A stretch of DNA of 64,000 nt from positions 186,001 to 250,000 of the forward strand of contig NZ_VWXL01000052.1 of assembly GCF_009746625.1 (NCBI RefSeq), written 5' to 3'. The stretch is from Caproicibacter fermentans (lineage in GTDB: Bacteria > Bacillota > Clostridia > Oscillospirales > Acutalibacteraceae). The notes under the pieces are model-generated. The model did no database searches, was not told where the DNA came from, and was given only the letters and a program-made list of their open reading frames with translations. Each line of letters begins with the position of its first letter. Within the stretch, counting starts at the first letter, position 1. Made by a program: the position numbers and the translations under genes. Shown here piece after piece: positions 38,469 to 46,829 of the stretch.

Positions 38469-40025
38469 TTGAGCCGGAAAATGAGCCTGATTAACCGGAT
38501 GTTGCTGCCGATCGCGCCGAAAACCGCGTGTCGGCGGGAAGCGTGGGCTCAGTATGGAAGGAGCTTTTACTCCGCCGCGGATACGGGGCCGCGTGCCGGC
38601 GGCTGGACGCGGAGTAACCCGACCGGAGAGCAGGCGAACCAGGGGAACCGGGATCTGATCCGCGGACGGTCCCGGGACCAGGAGCGGAACAGCGATATTC
38701 TAAACGCCGAGATTCTGGCACTGGAGCGCAATGTGGTCGGTTCCGGGTTTGTCCTTCAGGCGAAGGTCCGAAACGCGGCCGATGGGGACGATGAAACGCT
38801 GAATTCACAGATTGAGGAGGCCTGGCGCGAGTGGTGCCGTCCGCAAAACTGCGAAGTTACCGGGCGCTTCAGTTTTTCGGACCTTGCGTCAATGGTGATT
38901 CGGCGACGGTATACGGACGGCGGAATCCTGATTCTGAAAGTGCTTCTCGCCGGGCGGTACCAGCTGCAGCTGCTGGAAGTCGATGATCTGGATTCGAGCG
39001 TGCAGATGTTTGACAACCACAGGGTGGTCGGCGGGATCGAGATCGACGAGTACCGCAGGCCGGTCGCTTATTTCATCAAGGTTTATGATGAGTGGGGCGT
39101 TTCGGTCAAGTCACAGCGGATCCCGGCGGACCGGGTTGTATATCTGCCATACCTGACCAGGCCGAGCCAGGTGCGCGAGATGACGCCTTTCGCCCCGGCG
39201 CTCGGACGTATCGACGATACGAACGAGCTAATTGACGCATCGATCGAAAAAGAACGGGTTTTGTCCCACCTTTCGGCGGTGGTGGAAAAGGATACCGGGA
39301 TACTGACCGGGGTCGCGGGGCTGGGACGCGGCTATTACGACGCGCCGGTGGAGGCGGTTCCTGGGGCCGGCCCCGGACAGCCGCCGCCCAAAGCCGAAAT
39401 ATTGGAGCAGGGCACGATTACATACTTAAAACCCGGCGAAAAAATTTCCACGATCGCGCCGGCGGGAACCAGCTCCACGGTGGACCCGATCATCAAGACG
39501 ACCCAGCGCATGGCAGGCAGCTCGATCGGTCTGAGCTACGAGGCGGTTTCGCGCGACATGAGCCGGTCGACCTATTCTTCCGCCCGGCAGGGGTTTCTGG
39601 AGGACAAAAGGACCTATATGCCGCAGCAGCAGTACCTGGTGGATCACCTTCTGGACGTGATTTACCCCGAGTGGCTGGACTGGGCGGTGCTGACCGGGCG
39701 GATTCCGATTCCGGACTATTTCCGGGAACCGGCTCCGTACCGGCGTCATGTGTGGATTGCCTCCGGGTGGGACTGGATCGACCCGGCCAAGGAAACGGGT
39801 GCGAACCTGACCGCGCTGCAGACCAATCAAAAAACGCTGCAGGAGATCTGTGCGGAAAAGGGCAAGGACTGGCGCGAGGTTTTGGCGCAGCGAAAGCGGG
39901 AAACGGACATGCTCCGGAAGCTGGGGCTGGACAGCGGACTCAATTCCGCGGCGGTGCCGGAGGCTCCGCCCGATCAACCGGACGATGAAAATAACGACGA
40001 GGAGGATCTCAATGATGAGGAATAA
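38469..40025 (+). CDS. Phage portal protein (lambda gpB type)
   Basis: A 518-aa portal that forms the dodecameric ring for DNA entry and tail docking. Typical are GEQANQGNRDLIRGRSRDQE near the start, EILALERNVVGSGFVLQ, RRRYTDGGILILKV, and RSTYSSARQGFLEDKRTYMP, characteristic of lambda-type portals. The C-terminus is acidic. It starts with TTG after AGGAGGTGATAAG and overlaps the protease-capsid gene by fourteen bases. Confidence 0.93.
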   Translation: MSRKMSLINRMLLPIAPKTACRREAWAQYGRSFYSAADTGPRAGGWTRSNPTGEQANQGNRDLIRGRSRDQERNSDILNAEILALERNVVGSGFVLQAKVRNAADGDDETLNSQIEEAWREWCRPQNCEVTGRFSFSDLASMVIRRRYTDGGILILKVLLAGRYQLQLLEVDDLDSSVQMFDNHRVVGGIEIDEYRRPVAYFIKVYDEWGVSVKSQRIPADRVVYLPYLTRPSQVREMTPFAPALGRIDDTNELIDASIEKERVLSHLSAVVEKDTGILTGVAGLGRGYYDAPVEAVPGAGPGQPPPKAEILEQGTITYLKPGEKISTIAPAGTSSTVDPIIKTTQRMAGSSIGLSYEAVSRDMSRSTYSSARQGFLEDKRTYMPQQQYLVDHLLDVIYPEWLDWAVLTGRIPIPDYFREPAPYRRHVWIASGWDWIDPAKETGANLTALQTNQKTLQEICAEKGKDWREVLAQRKRETDMLRKLGLDSGLNSAAVPEAPPDQPDDENNDEEDLNDEE

Positions 40026-42024
40026 CGGTCCGTTTTTAACCCGGGCGGCAGAAAACGGAAGTTCCGGAATTTTGGTTCGGCAGCAGACGCTGGAATGCCG
40101 GGCGGTGGACGGAGCGGAGAATCAGTATGAAATCTCTTTTTCGAGCGAGGAGCCTTATGTGAGGTGGGGAGTACCGGAAATTCTGGCGCACACGCCGGAT
40201 GCGGTAGACTTGAGCTGTTTTAACGACGGCGGTACGGGGGTCCTGCTGTTTAACCACGGAACGGATCCGTCCTATGGCAAGGTGCCAATCGGCAAGGTGG
40301 TAAAGGCATGGCTGGACGAACCGGCACACAAATGCCGGGCGGTGATCGAAATGGACGCCGACGACCCGCAAGCCGCGCGGCTGCAGTCAAAGCTGGACAA
40401 GGGAATGCTCAGCGGCGTTTCCGTCGGTTATACCGTGGGAGCGTGGATGGAACTGCAGCCGGGACAGAAAAGTGCGGACGGGCGTTTTACCGGCCCGGCG
40501 AATATTGCGGTTCAGTGGAAAGCCTGGGAAATCAGTTTAGCGCCGATCCCCGCCGATCCAACGGTTGGGCTCGGAAGAAATATGACAATTTCAGAGGAGG
40601 TAAAAAACATGGATGAAAACACTTTGACCGGGACGGGAAGCGGCGCTTCGCAAAGCGGAGCAGCTGTCCCGGCAGCGGGACAGACCGAAGAAAGAGCACA
40701 GAGCACGGCAAAGCCGGCGGCTCCCGCGGCAGCGCCGGATCCGGTGGCGGCGGAACGGCAGAGGTCCGCTGAAATCACAACGCTGTGCCGCAGTTTCGAC
40801 ATGGACGACGCGGCGGCGGGGTACATCACGGCGGGAACTTCGATCGACCTGGTGCGTTCTCAAATTCTGAATCAGCTGCAGCAGCGCAATGCTCCGGTCG
40901 CTGCGGGCGCGGAAGGCGGCAACGTGAGCGTGACCCGTGACGAGGCGGATAAGTTTCGCTCCGCGGCCGCGGACGGGCTGCTGATGCGCTGCGGTGTGGC
41001 GGTTGAAGCTCCGGCGGACGGCGCGAATGAATTCCGGGGAATGAGCTTGCAGGCGATTGCGGCGGAGTGCCTTACAAGAGAAGGAGAATCCAGAGCGAAC
41101 CGCATGAGCCGGGACGATCTGTTCCGCCGGTCGATGACGCCGGACAGCGCGTTCGTCGCGATCGCGGACGACGTTGCGAACCGGACGGTCCTTGCGGCGC
41201 AGCAGTTGGCCCCGACCACATTCCAGCTCTGGACCAGCACGGCAAGCCAGCCGGATTTCCGCCCGACGCACATCTATGAGATCAGCGACGGCGGGGCTTT
41301 GGAGGAAATCCCGCAGAACGGCGAATTTAAAGAAGCGAAGCTCTCCGATCAGGAGGTTGCGACCCGCCGTTTGATCACGGTCGGCAAGATGGTCAACTTT
41401 ACCCGTCAGCTTTTCATCAACGATGATATCGGGCAGATCACCCGGACGCTGACCGCGTACACGCTGGCTTTCGCGCGCGGGATTAACCAGAGCGTTTATG
41501 AAATCCTGAAATCCAATCCCGCGACGCAGGACGGGAACCAGCTGTTCAGCGCGCCGCACAAAAACCTGGGAACCGGGGCAGCCCCGGGAACGGCGTCGTT
41601 TTCGGAGGCCCGCCGCCTGATGCGCCAGCAGACCGACATGGACGGAAAAACGAAGCTCAACATCGCGCCCGCTTTTGTTCTGACCGGTTCCTCGACCGAA
41701 ACCAGCATTGAGGCGCTGCTCGCGTCGCTTGCCGACCCGTCCCAGAACAACGCGAACGTCGCGAACGTGTTCCGCAACAAGCTGCAGATGATCACAGACG
41801 CGGAGCTGGATGTGGACAGCGGCGCGCAGCCGTATTTCTTCGCGGCGAACCCGGCGCTGACGCCGACGATCGAAATCAGCTACTTAAACGGCAACGAAAC
41901 CCCGGTCGTCGAATCCGAAGTGAGCTTCGACCATCTCGGGATCCGGTACCGGATTTACGGGGACCGCGGGATCACGTTGCTCGGGTACCGCGGACTGGTC
42001 AAAAATCCCGGCGTCGAAGCCTGA
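40012..42024 (+). CDS. Prohead protease-major capsid fusion protein
   Basis: A 670-aa fusion. Residues 1-190 are the prohead protease (EISFSSEEPYVRWGVPEILA, GTGVLLFNHGTDPSYGKVPI, MLSGVSVGYTVG, WEISLAPIPADPTVGLGR). Residues 190-310 are an Ala/Pro-rich scaffold-like linker. Residues 310-670 are the major capsid (SFDMDD, SMTPDSAFVAIADDVANRTV, RQLFINDDIGQITRTLTAYT and a C-terminal DHLGIRYRIYGDRGITLLGY). A single polypeptide supplies scaffold, protease and coat, a known arrangement in some clostridial phages. AGGAGG precedes the ATG. Confidence 0.9.
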   Translation: MMRNNGPFLTRAAENGSSGILVRQQTLECRAVDGAENQYEISFSSEEPYVRWGVPEILAHTPDAVDLSCFNDGGTGVLLFNHGTDPSYGKVPIGKVVKAWLDEPAHKCRAVIEMDADDPQAARLQSKLDKGMLSGVSVGYTVGAWMELQPGQKSADGRFTGPANIAVQWKAWEISLAPIPADPTVGLGRNMTISEEVKNMDENTLTGTGSGASQSGAAVPAAGQTEERAQSTAKPAAPAAAPDPVAAERQRSAEITTLCRSFDMDDAAAGYITAGTSIDLVRSQILNQLQQRNAPVAAGAEGGNVSVTRDEADKFRSAAADGLLMRCGVAVEAPADGANEFRGMSLQAIAAECLTREGESRANRMSRDDLFRRSMTPDSAFVAIADDVANRTVLAAQQLAPTTFQLWTSTASQPDFRPTHIYEISDGGALEEIPQNGEFKEAKLSDQEVATRRLITVGKMVNFTRQLFINDDIGQITRTLTAYTLAFARGINQSVYEILKSNPATQDGNQLFSAPHKNLGTGAAPGTASFSEARRLMRQQTDMDGKTKLNIAPAFVLTGSSTETSIEALLASLADPSQNNANVANVFRNKLQMITDAELDVDSGAQPYFFAANPALTPTIEISYLNGNETPVVESEVSFDHLGIRYRIYGDRGITLLGYRGLVKNPGVEA

Positions 42025-42049
42025 CGCCGGAGAAACGGAGGAATTAACA

Positions 42050-42370
42050 ATGGCTAATTATGTGCAGCCCGGGAAGATCATCAACTACAAAAACGACACG
42101 GGGGCGAATATCGCCTACGGGGATGTGGTGGTTCTTTCTTCCCGGATCGGCGTCGCGGAATGCGGGATTGCAAACGGGGAAATCGGCTCGGTCGGTCTGG
42201 AGGGCGTCTATGAATTCCCGGCGGAAACAACCGCAGCTTTCGCGGTCGGGCAGAAAATCTATTGGGACGACGCCAACAAACGCCTGACGGCGACGGAGGG
42301 AACGATTTTCGCCGGAATCGCGGTCGAAGCGAAAGCCTCGGCAGATGATTTCGCGCTTGTTAAGATGTAA
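42050..42370 (+). CDS. Capsid decoration protein (DUF2190)
   Basis: A 106-aa small beta-rich protein (MANYVQPGKIINYKNDTGAN, IAYGDVVVLSSRIGVAECGI, KIYWDDANKRLTA) with the DUF2190 pattern. Family members stud the outside of phage heads. It directly follows the capsid fusion gene. AACGGAGGAATTAACA precedes the ATG. Confidence 0.85.
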   Translation: MANYVQPGKIINYKNDTGANIAYGDVVVLSSRIGVAECGIANGEIGSVGLEGVYEFPAETTAAFAVGQKIYWDDANKRLTATEGTIFAGIAVEAKASADDFALVKM

Positions 42371-42379
42371 CGGAGGAGT

Positions 42380-42688
42380 ATGATGATCAAATTATTGGTG
42401 CCGGCGATGATCGGGGGCCGGATGATCCCGGCCGGCAGGGTTACGGCAGCGCCGGAGGCTCTGGAAAAAAAGCTGATTGCAGCCGGAAACGCGCGGCGGG
42501 AGCCGGCAATGGAGAATTTGGAGTTTGAACAAGCGGTGAAAGAAGCTGAAGCGGAACTCGAAAAAAAAGAGATAGCAAAATCGGCTGAAACATCCCAAGC
42601 CGGGACGGCGGCCGAAACGGAGACTTCCGGTGAAACTGCCGCCGCTCCTGACCTGAATCTCGGCCGTTCCGGAGTGCAGGCAAAATGA
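42380..42688 (+). CDS. Small phage head protein, unknown
   Basis: A 102-aa protein (MMIKLLVPAMIGGRMIPAGR) with a basic N-terminal half and an acidic, Ala/Glu-rich tail (ELEKKEIAKSAETSQAGTAA). It sits between decoration and joining genes. The ATG follows CGGAGGAGTATG, and the last four bases overlap the next gene. No recognised domain. Confidence 0.55.
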   Translation: MMIKLLVPAMIGGRMIPAGRVTAAPEALEKKLIAAGNARREPAMENLEFEQAVKEAEAELEKKEIAKSAETSQAGTAAETETSGETAAAPDLNLGRSGVQAK

Positions 42689-43011
42689 GCCTGAAGGACC
42701 AGATTGCCGGTGACCTTGACCTGTTTTTTGACCTTGACGAGATGGCGGAGCCCCACACACTGACCATAGGCGGGACGGAGCGCGAAATTTCCGCGATCGT
42801 CGACGGGGACGGAGGCCAGCGGAACAGCCTGAAAGCGCCCGGAGGAGCATACGACGGCGACCTGCTGTTCTACGCAAAAACCGCAGACCTTTCCGGCGCT
42901 GTGCAAAACGCGCTGATTCAGTGGGACGGGGTCCCGTACCGCGTCGGCCCGGTCGTCGAGGAAGACGGGATATCTCAGGTGACTCTGACCGCAGGACAGG
43001 GGGGATTTTGA
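42685..43011 (+). CDS. Head-tail connector protein
   Basis: A 108-aa protein (LFFDLDEMAEPHTLTIGGTE, LLFYAKTADLSGA, WDGVPYRVGPVVEEDG) with the beta-sandwich pattern of small head-tail joining proteins such as the lambda FII/ATP-binding-sugar-type group. It lies after the capsid genes and before the gp10-like gene. Its stop shares a base with the start of the next gene. Confidence 0.6.
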   Translation: MSLKDQIAGDLDLFFDLDEMAEPHTLTIGGTEREISAIVDGDGGQRNSLKAPGGAYDGDLLFYAKTADLSGAVQNALIQWDGVPYRVGPVVEEDGISQVTLTAGQGGF

Positions 43012-43694
43012 TGGGCAATTCCGAAATCTACGCGAATACCGGACAGCTTGACAAAGTCGCGAAGCTGCTGGAGGGGTTCCCCTCCGAAGGCGGAAAAATC
43101 ATGAACCGGGTGCTGCTCCGCGCGGCGGACACGGTGCGGGTCGAAACCGGACGTCAGATTCCAAAGGTCTACGGAGCGCCTCAGAAAGAAATTCGCGATG
43201 CGCTGAACGGCAAAAAACGCAAGGTTAAGACCGTAATGGGCGCGTCCGGCACCGGAAGTGTTTCTGTGGAGGTTGTGGGGCGGCCCTTGACGATCACAAG
43301 ATTTCGGCATACGCCGACGGTTCCCCGGAAAGCGGCGAAGGGCAAAAAACGCCGGGCCTATACCGCGAAAGCGATGATTTTCAAAAACAACGGAATGCTC
43401 AGCGTCGGTCCGGTGATGCGGCAGGGAAAGCTGAAACCGGTTTTTCTGATGCCGGTGAAAAAAAACAATGACGGCGGCGGTCGCTATCTGTTTGCTTTCC
43501 GAAGCGGAGAGAAAAAGAACGGGCGGGAAAAACTTCATGTAATTCGCACCCTGTCCGTTCCGCAGATGGTCACCAATGAAAACGTCGGGCCGGAAATTGT
43601 GAATCGGGTGAACCAGACTGTTTTTAAGCGCCTGACCCATGAGCTTGACCGGGAATTCGGGAATTTGGGGACGAATCTGATGGAGGAGAAATGA
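43011..43694 (+). CDS. Phage minor tail / gp10-like protein
   Basis: A 227-aa basic protein (LDKVAKLLEGFPSEGGKIMN, RVLLRAADTVRVETGRQIPK, VYGAPQKEIRDALN) with the pattern of HK97 gp10/lambda GpZ-type proteins that complete the head-tail joint. The C-terminal half holds an RFRHTPTVPRKAAKGKKRR basic patch. The ATG at 43011 overlaps the preceding stop (TGATG). Confidence 0.7.
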   Translation: MGNSEIYANTGQLDKVAKLLEGFPSEGGKIMNRVLLRAADTVRVETGRQIPKVYGAPQKEIRDALNGKKRKVKTVMGASGTGSVSVEVVGRPLTITRFRHTPTVPRKAAKGKKRRAYTAKAMIFKNNGMLSVGPVMRQGKLKPVFLMPVKKNNDGGGRYLFAFRSGEKKNGREKLHVIRTLSVPQMVTNENVGPEIVNRVNQTVFKRLTHELDREFGNLGTNLMEEK

Positions 43695-44242
43695 TGCTGA
43701 AAATGAACGCTTCGCCTCAGACCGCTTCTTCGCTGAAGCTGATTCAAAAGTGGTTGAGCGACCATATCGCAGCGGACGGCATGCAACTGAAACAGTCGCA
43801 GAAAGACAATAAAATCGGCAATTATGTTTTAGCCGCTCCTGCTGTACATATCGGGCTGGTTCCGCCGAATGGCGTTGTCGACCCGGCGGCGGGGCTGCGG
43901 GTTCCGTGCCTTGTGATCGGTGCTGCGGAGTCGGACAGCGACGCGGAGGAAACCCGCATTACCCTGCAGATCACGGCGATTGTTTATGATCCCGGAACGC
44001 AGGACGGGCCTGCTTCCCTGGTTCCGAACTTTGACGGGTATCTGACGCTGATCAATCTTCTTGACCGCGTTCGTGAATGGGTTATGAAGGAGGATGGAGC
44101 CGCCGGGTGTTTTTCGCTGGAGGGCGGGGTGAAGCTGACTCCCTACGAAGAACAGCCGTGGCCTTACTGGTACGGATTCCTGACGTTTACGGTTTCCGGC
44201 GAACCGTATCCCGTGACAAAATACGCCGATGTACTGAGATAA
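43691..44242 (+). CDS. Tail completion/terminator-like protein
   Basis: A 183-aa protein (SLKLIQKWLSDHIAADGMQL, PCLVIGAAESDSDAEETRIT, LQITAIVYDPG, WPYWYGFLTFTVSGEPYP). It has the alternating pattern of tail-terminator (gpU-like) proteins and sits just before the sheath gene, where P2-type phages keep completion proteins. Start overlaps the previous stop. Confidence 0.55.
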   Translation: MMLKMNASPQTASSLKLIQKWLSDHIAADGMQLKQSQKDNKIGNYVLAAPAVHIGLVPPNGVVDPAAGLRVPCLVIGAAESDSDAEETRITLQITAIVYDPGTQDGPASLVPNFDGYLTLINLLDRVREWVMKEDGAAGCFSLEGGVKLTPYEEQPWPYWYGFLTFTVSGEPYPVTKYADVLR

Positions 44243-44256
44243 GGAAGTGAATGAAA

Positions 44257-45708
44257 ATGAGTGATTACAGGCACGGGGCCTACGCCGACCAGCAGGCAAG
44301 CCGGGACTATACGTCCCCTTCCGCCGCCGGAACCGTCCCGGTTTATATCGGGCGGGCTCCGGTCCACCAGCTGGCGGACTATTCCGGAACGCAGAATGTC
44401 CCAATCCGGATTACCTCCTGGCTGGATGCGATGTGCAAAATCGGGTACAGCGAAAACTGGAACAATTACGATCTGTGCGAAGCGGTGTACGCGCATTTCC
44501 GGAATTCTGTAAACAGCGTCGGACCGATCATTGTCATTAACGCAATGAACCCCGACAATCACAAAAATGAAGAGCAAAAGACCGCAACGGTCAGCTTTAC
44601 GCGCAAGACCGCGGTGATCAGAAATCCGGACGTGATCCTGAAAACCATTACAATCGCAAATAAAGTTTTTGGGACTGATTACAGCGCGGAATATTCCGAC
44701 GACGGATTGAGCGTGATTTTAACGGATCTGACCGGCAGCATGGAAAGCGCGGAGGTTTCCTATTACGAGGCTGACCCGTCGGCGGTTACGGAGACGGACG
44801 TCGTCGCGGCGATTAACGCGGGGGTTCCCCTGGTCTACTATCATCTTTCGATCGTCCCGACGATTCTCTGTTCGCCCGGCTGGAGTACCCGCGCGAACGT
44901 CCTTGCGGCGCTAACAGGAATGCTGGACCGGATTAACGGCCACTGGTACGCGTGGCTGAACGCGGACCTTGACGCCTCGCCGGGGCAGACCTCGGAGTCG
45001 GTTTCCGCTAAAATTTCCGCCGCGATTGCAGCGAAAAAAGCGCTGGAATCCATTACCGGCGCGGGAGCGATTCTGTGGCCGATGGCTCAAAAGTCCGGAC
45101 GGCTGTTTCACGCGAGCACGCTGAACACGGTGACGATGCAGTGGGTCGATTCCCAGAACGGGAATATTCCCGATGAAACCCCGAGCAACAAGCAGATTGA
45201 CATTGACGGGATGTGTTTCAGCGACGGTACCGCCGTTCAATTTGACCAGACCGCGGCGAACCTGCTCAACGCCGCGGGAATTGATACAATGACCTACTGG
45301 GAGGGCGAATGGCGCATGTGGGGGCCGCACACGATGAAATATGTGTACGGAACCGAAATGGATGCGAGGGATGTTTTTGACGTCAATGTGAGAATGATGC
45401 GCTATATTGAAAACAATTTTCAGCGGCAGTACGGAGCCGATGTCGACAAGCCGATGACCAGAGGGCGGAAAGACGCGATTTTAAACGATTTTCAGGCGTG
45501 GATGGACGGATTGATTCAGGACGGCGCTCTGCTGACCGGAACGATTTTGTTTGAGGAGAGCGAAAACCCGCAGAGCGATCTTGTAGAGGGCAATTTTGTA
45601 TTTTCAACGGAATTCACGAATCCGATTCCGGGGAAGAGCCTGACGAATCAGGTTCGCTGGAGCGCGAGCGGCCTGAGTTCCCTGTTTGGAGGTGTTGCTG
45701 ATGCGTAA
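44257..45708 (+). CDS. Contractile tail sheath protein (P2 FI-like)
   Basis: A 483-aa sheath subunit that surrounds the tube and contracts on infection. Recognisable parts are the N-terminal SDYRHGAYADQQASRDYTSP, VPVYIGRAPVH, WLDAMCKIGYSENWNNYDLC, and a C-terminal RYIENNFQRQYGADVDKPMT with NFVFSTEFTNPIPGKSL. The second ATG (44257) has better spacing from AAGGAAG than the first (44251). The tail tube gene overlaps its stop. Confidence 0.92.
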   Translation: MSDYRHGAYADQQASRDYTSPSAAGTVPVYIGRAPVHQLADYSGTQNVPIRITSWLDAMCKIGYSENWNNYDLCEAVYAHFRNSVNSVGPIIVINAMNPDNHKNEEQKTATVSFTRKTAVIRNPDVILKTITIANKVFGTDYSAEYSDDGLSVILTDLTGSMESAEVSYYEADPSAVTETDVVAAINAGVPLVYYHLSIVPTILCSPGWSTRANVLAALTGMLDRINGHWYAWLNADLDASPGQTSESVSAKISAAIAAKKALESITGAGAILWPMAQKSGRLFHASTLNTVTMQWVDSQNGNIPDETPSNKQIDIDGMCFSDGTAVQFDQTAANLLNAAGIDTMTYWEGEWRMWGPHTMKYVYGTEMDARDVFDVNVRMMRYIENNFQRQYGADVDKPMTRGRKDAILNDFQAWMDGLIQDGALLTGTILFEESENPQSDLVEGNFVFSTEFTNPIPGKSLTNQVRWSASGLSSLFGGVADA

Positions 45709-46213
45709 GCTCATAATCGGCGCGACCGGTGGGATAAAAGTTTTTGCCAACGGGTCGGAGCTGTCTAACGTGACCAGTATTTCGTTTCCGGAAATCGAGC
45801 TTTCGAGCGAGGAAATCTCCGGCGCGGGAATTCTGGGCAGTATCGCAATGCCGACGCCGGGACAGTTCGGGGCAATGACGACGACGGTTTCCCTTCGCGC
45901 GGCGGGAAAGGACAAAAAATACCTGCTGGCTTCTGTGGTGAATCTGGAAATCCGGCTGGGCGCGAATTTCAGGGCGAGCGATGGAACCCTGTATGTCGCC
46001 GGAACGCGGATTTACGTTCGGGGCAACCCGATCAAGGTTGCGAACGGCAGTGGCGAAATCGGCAAAACAAGGGACGAAAGCGTCGATTATTCGACGACCC
46101 GGTACCGCGAGGTCGTGGACGGGGAGGAAACGCTGCTGATTGACCAGATCGCCGGAATTTACCGTGTCGGGGGCGAAAATATGCTTGCCGGGCTGAATTC
46201 CGCGCTGGGCTGA
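45701..46213 (+). CDS. Tail tube protein (P2 FII-like)
   Basis: A 170-aa tube subunit: MRKLIIGATGGIKVFANGSE, LSSEEISGAGILGSIAMPTP, ARTRIYVRG-type strands and a final RVGGENMLAGLNSALG. Small sheath-tube pairs of this length are typical of P2-type contractile tails. Its start lies in the last codons of the sheath gene after GGAGGTGTTGCTG, giving translational coupling. Confidence 0.88.
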   Translation: MRKLIIGATGGIKVFANGSELSNVTSISFPEIELSSEEISGAGILGSIAMPTPGQFGAMTTTVSLRAAGKDKKYLLASVVNLEIRLGANFRASDGTLYVAGTRIYVRGNPIKVANGSGEIGKTRDESVDYSTTRYREVVDGEETLLIDQIAGIYRVGGENMLAGLNSALG

Positions 46214-46224
46214 TAGGAGGAAAA

Positions 46225-46829
46225 ATGAAAAAGACGGATGGACCCGAAGAAATGAACGAAATTGCCGGAATGGGCGACCTTGGCGATGAACGGACGGTGA
46301 TCCCGATGGGAGAGCTCGGCGCGGAGGCGCAGCCGCCGGAAGAATTGCAGGATTCCGAACACGGCCTTGTCCTGAAGCACCCGATCAAAATCGGCGGAGA
46401 GGTTGTCAGAGCTTTGGAATTCGATCTGGACGGCCTGACGGCGGCGGACCTGCACTACGCCTCAAAATACCTTAAAAATCTGGGGATTCCTGTCAGTGTG
46501 CCGGCGCTGGATTACGAGTACCAGCTGACGCTGTTCGTCCGGGCCGTGAAGAAAAAGATGGGAAACGTGGAATATTCTGACTTAATGCGGCTTTCCGCTT
46601 CCGATGCGTCGAGGGCGACCGGGCTGGTGAGGGATTTTTTGCTCGACAAGGACCCCGGGCTCAGGGACCTGGGATCCGAAGAATCGTCGCGCAGCTGACG
46701 GTTGTCACCGCAAACAGCGTGAAGTCGCTGAACCGAATGCCGATCGGCGAATTGATGCAGTTGTTTGACGATGTGTGCGATTTGCTGGAACAGATGAAAG
46801 CTCTGGAGAAAGAAGGTGAGGAACCGTGA
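46225..46829 (+). CDS. Tail assembly chaperone E/E' with programmed -1 frameshift
   Basis: The zero-frame product (46225-46698, 157 aa) is the P2 E-like chaperone (GELGAEAQPPEELQDSEHGL...). At 46635-46641 the codons end in T TTT TTG, the heptamer used by P2 gene E. Slipping back one base opens a frame (RRIVAQLTVVTANSVKS, LNRMPIGELMQLFDDVCDLL) that runs to a TGA at 46829 and overlaps the tape measure start. The longer E-E' protein binds the tape measure and loads tube subunits. Reading is exact; frameshift itself is inferred from the motif. Confidence 0.85.
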
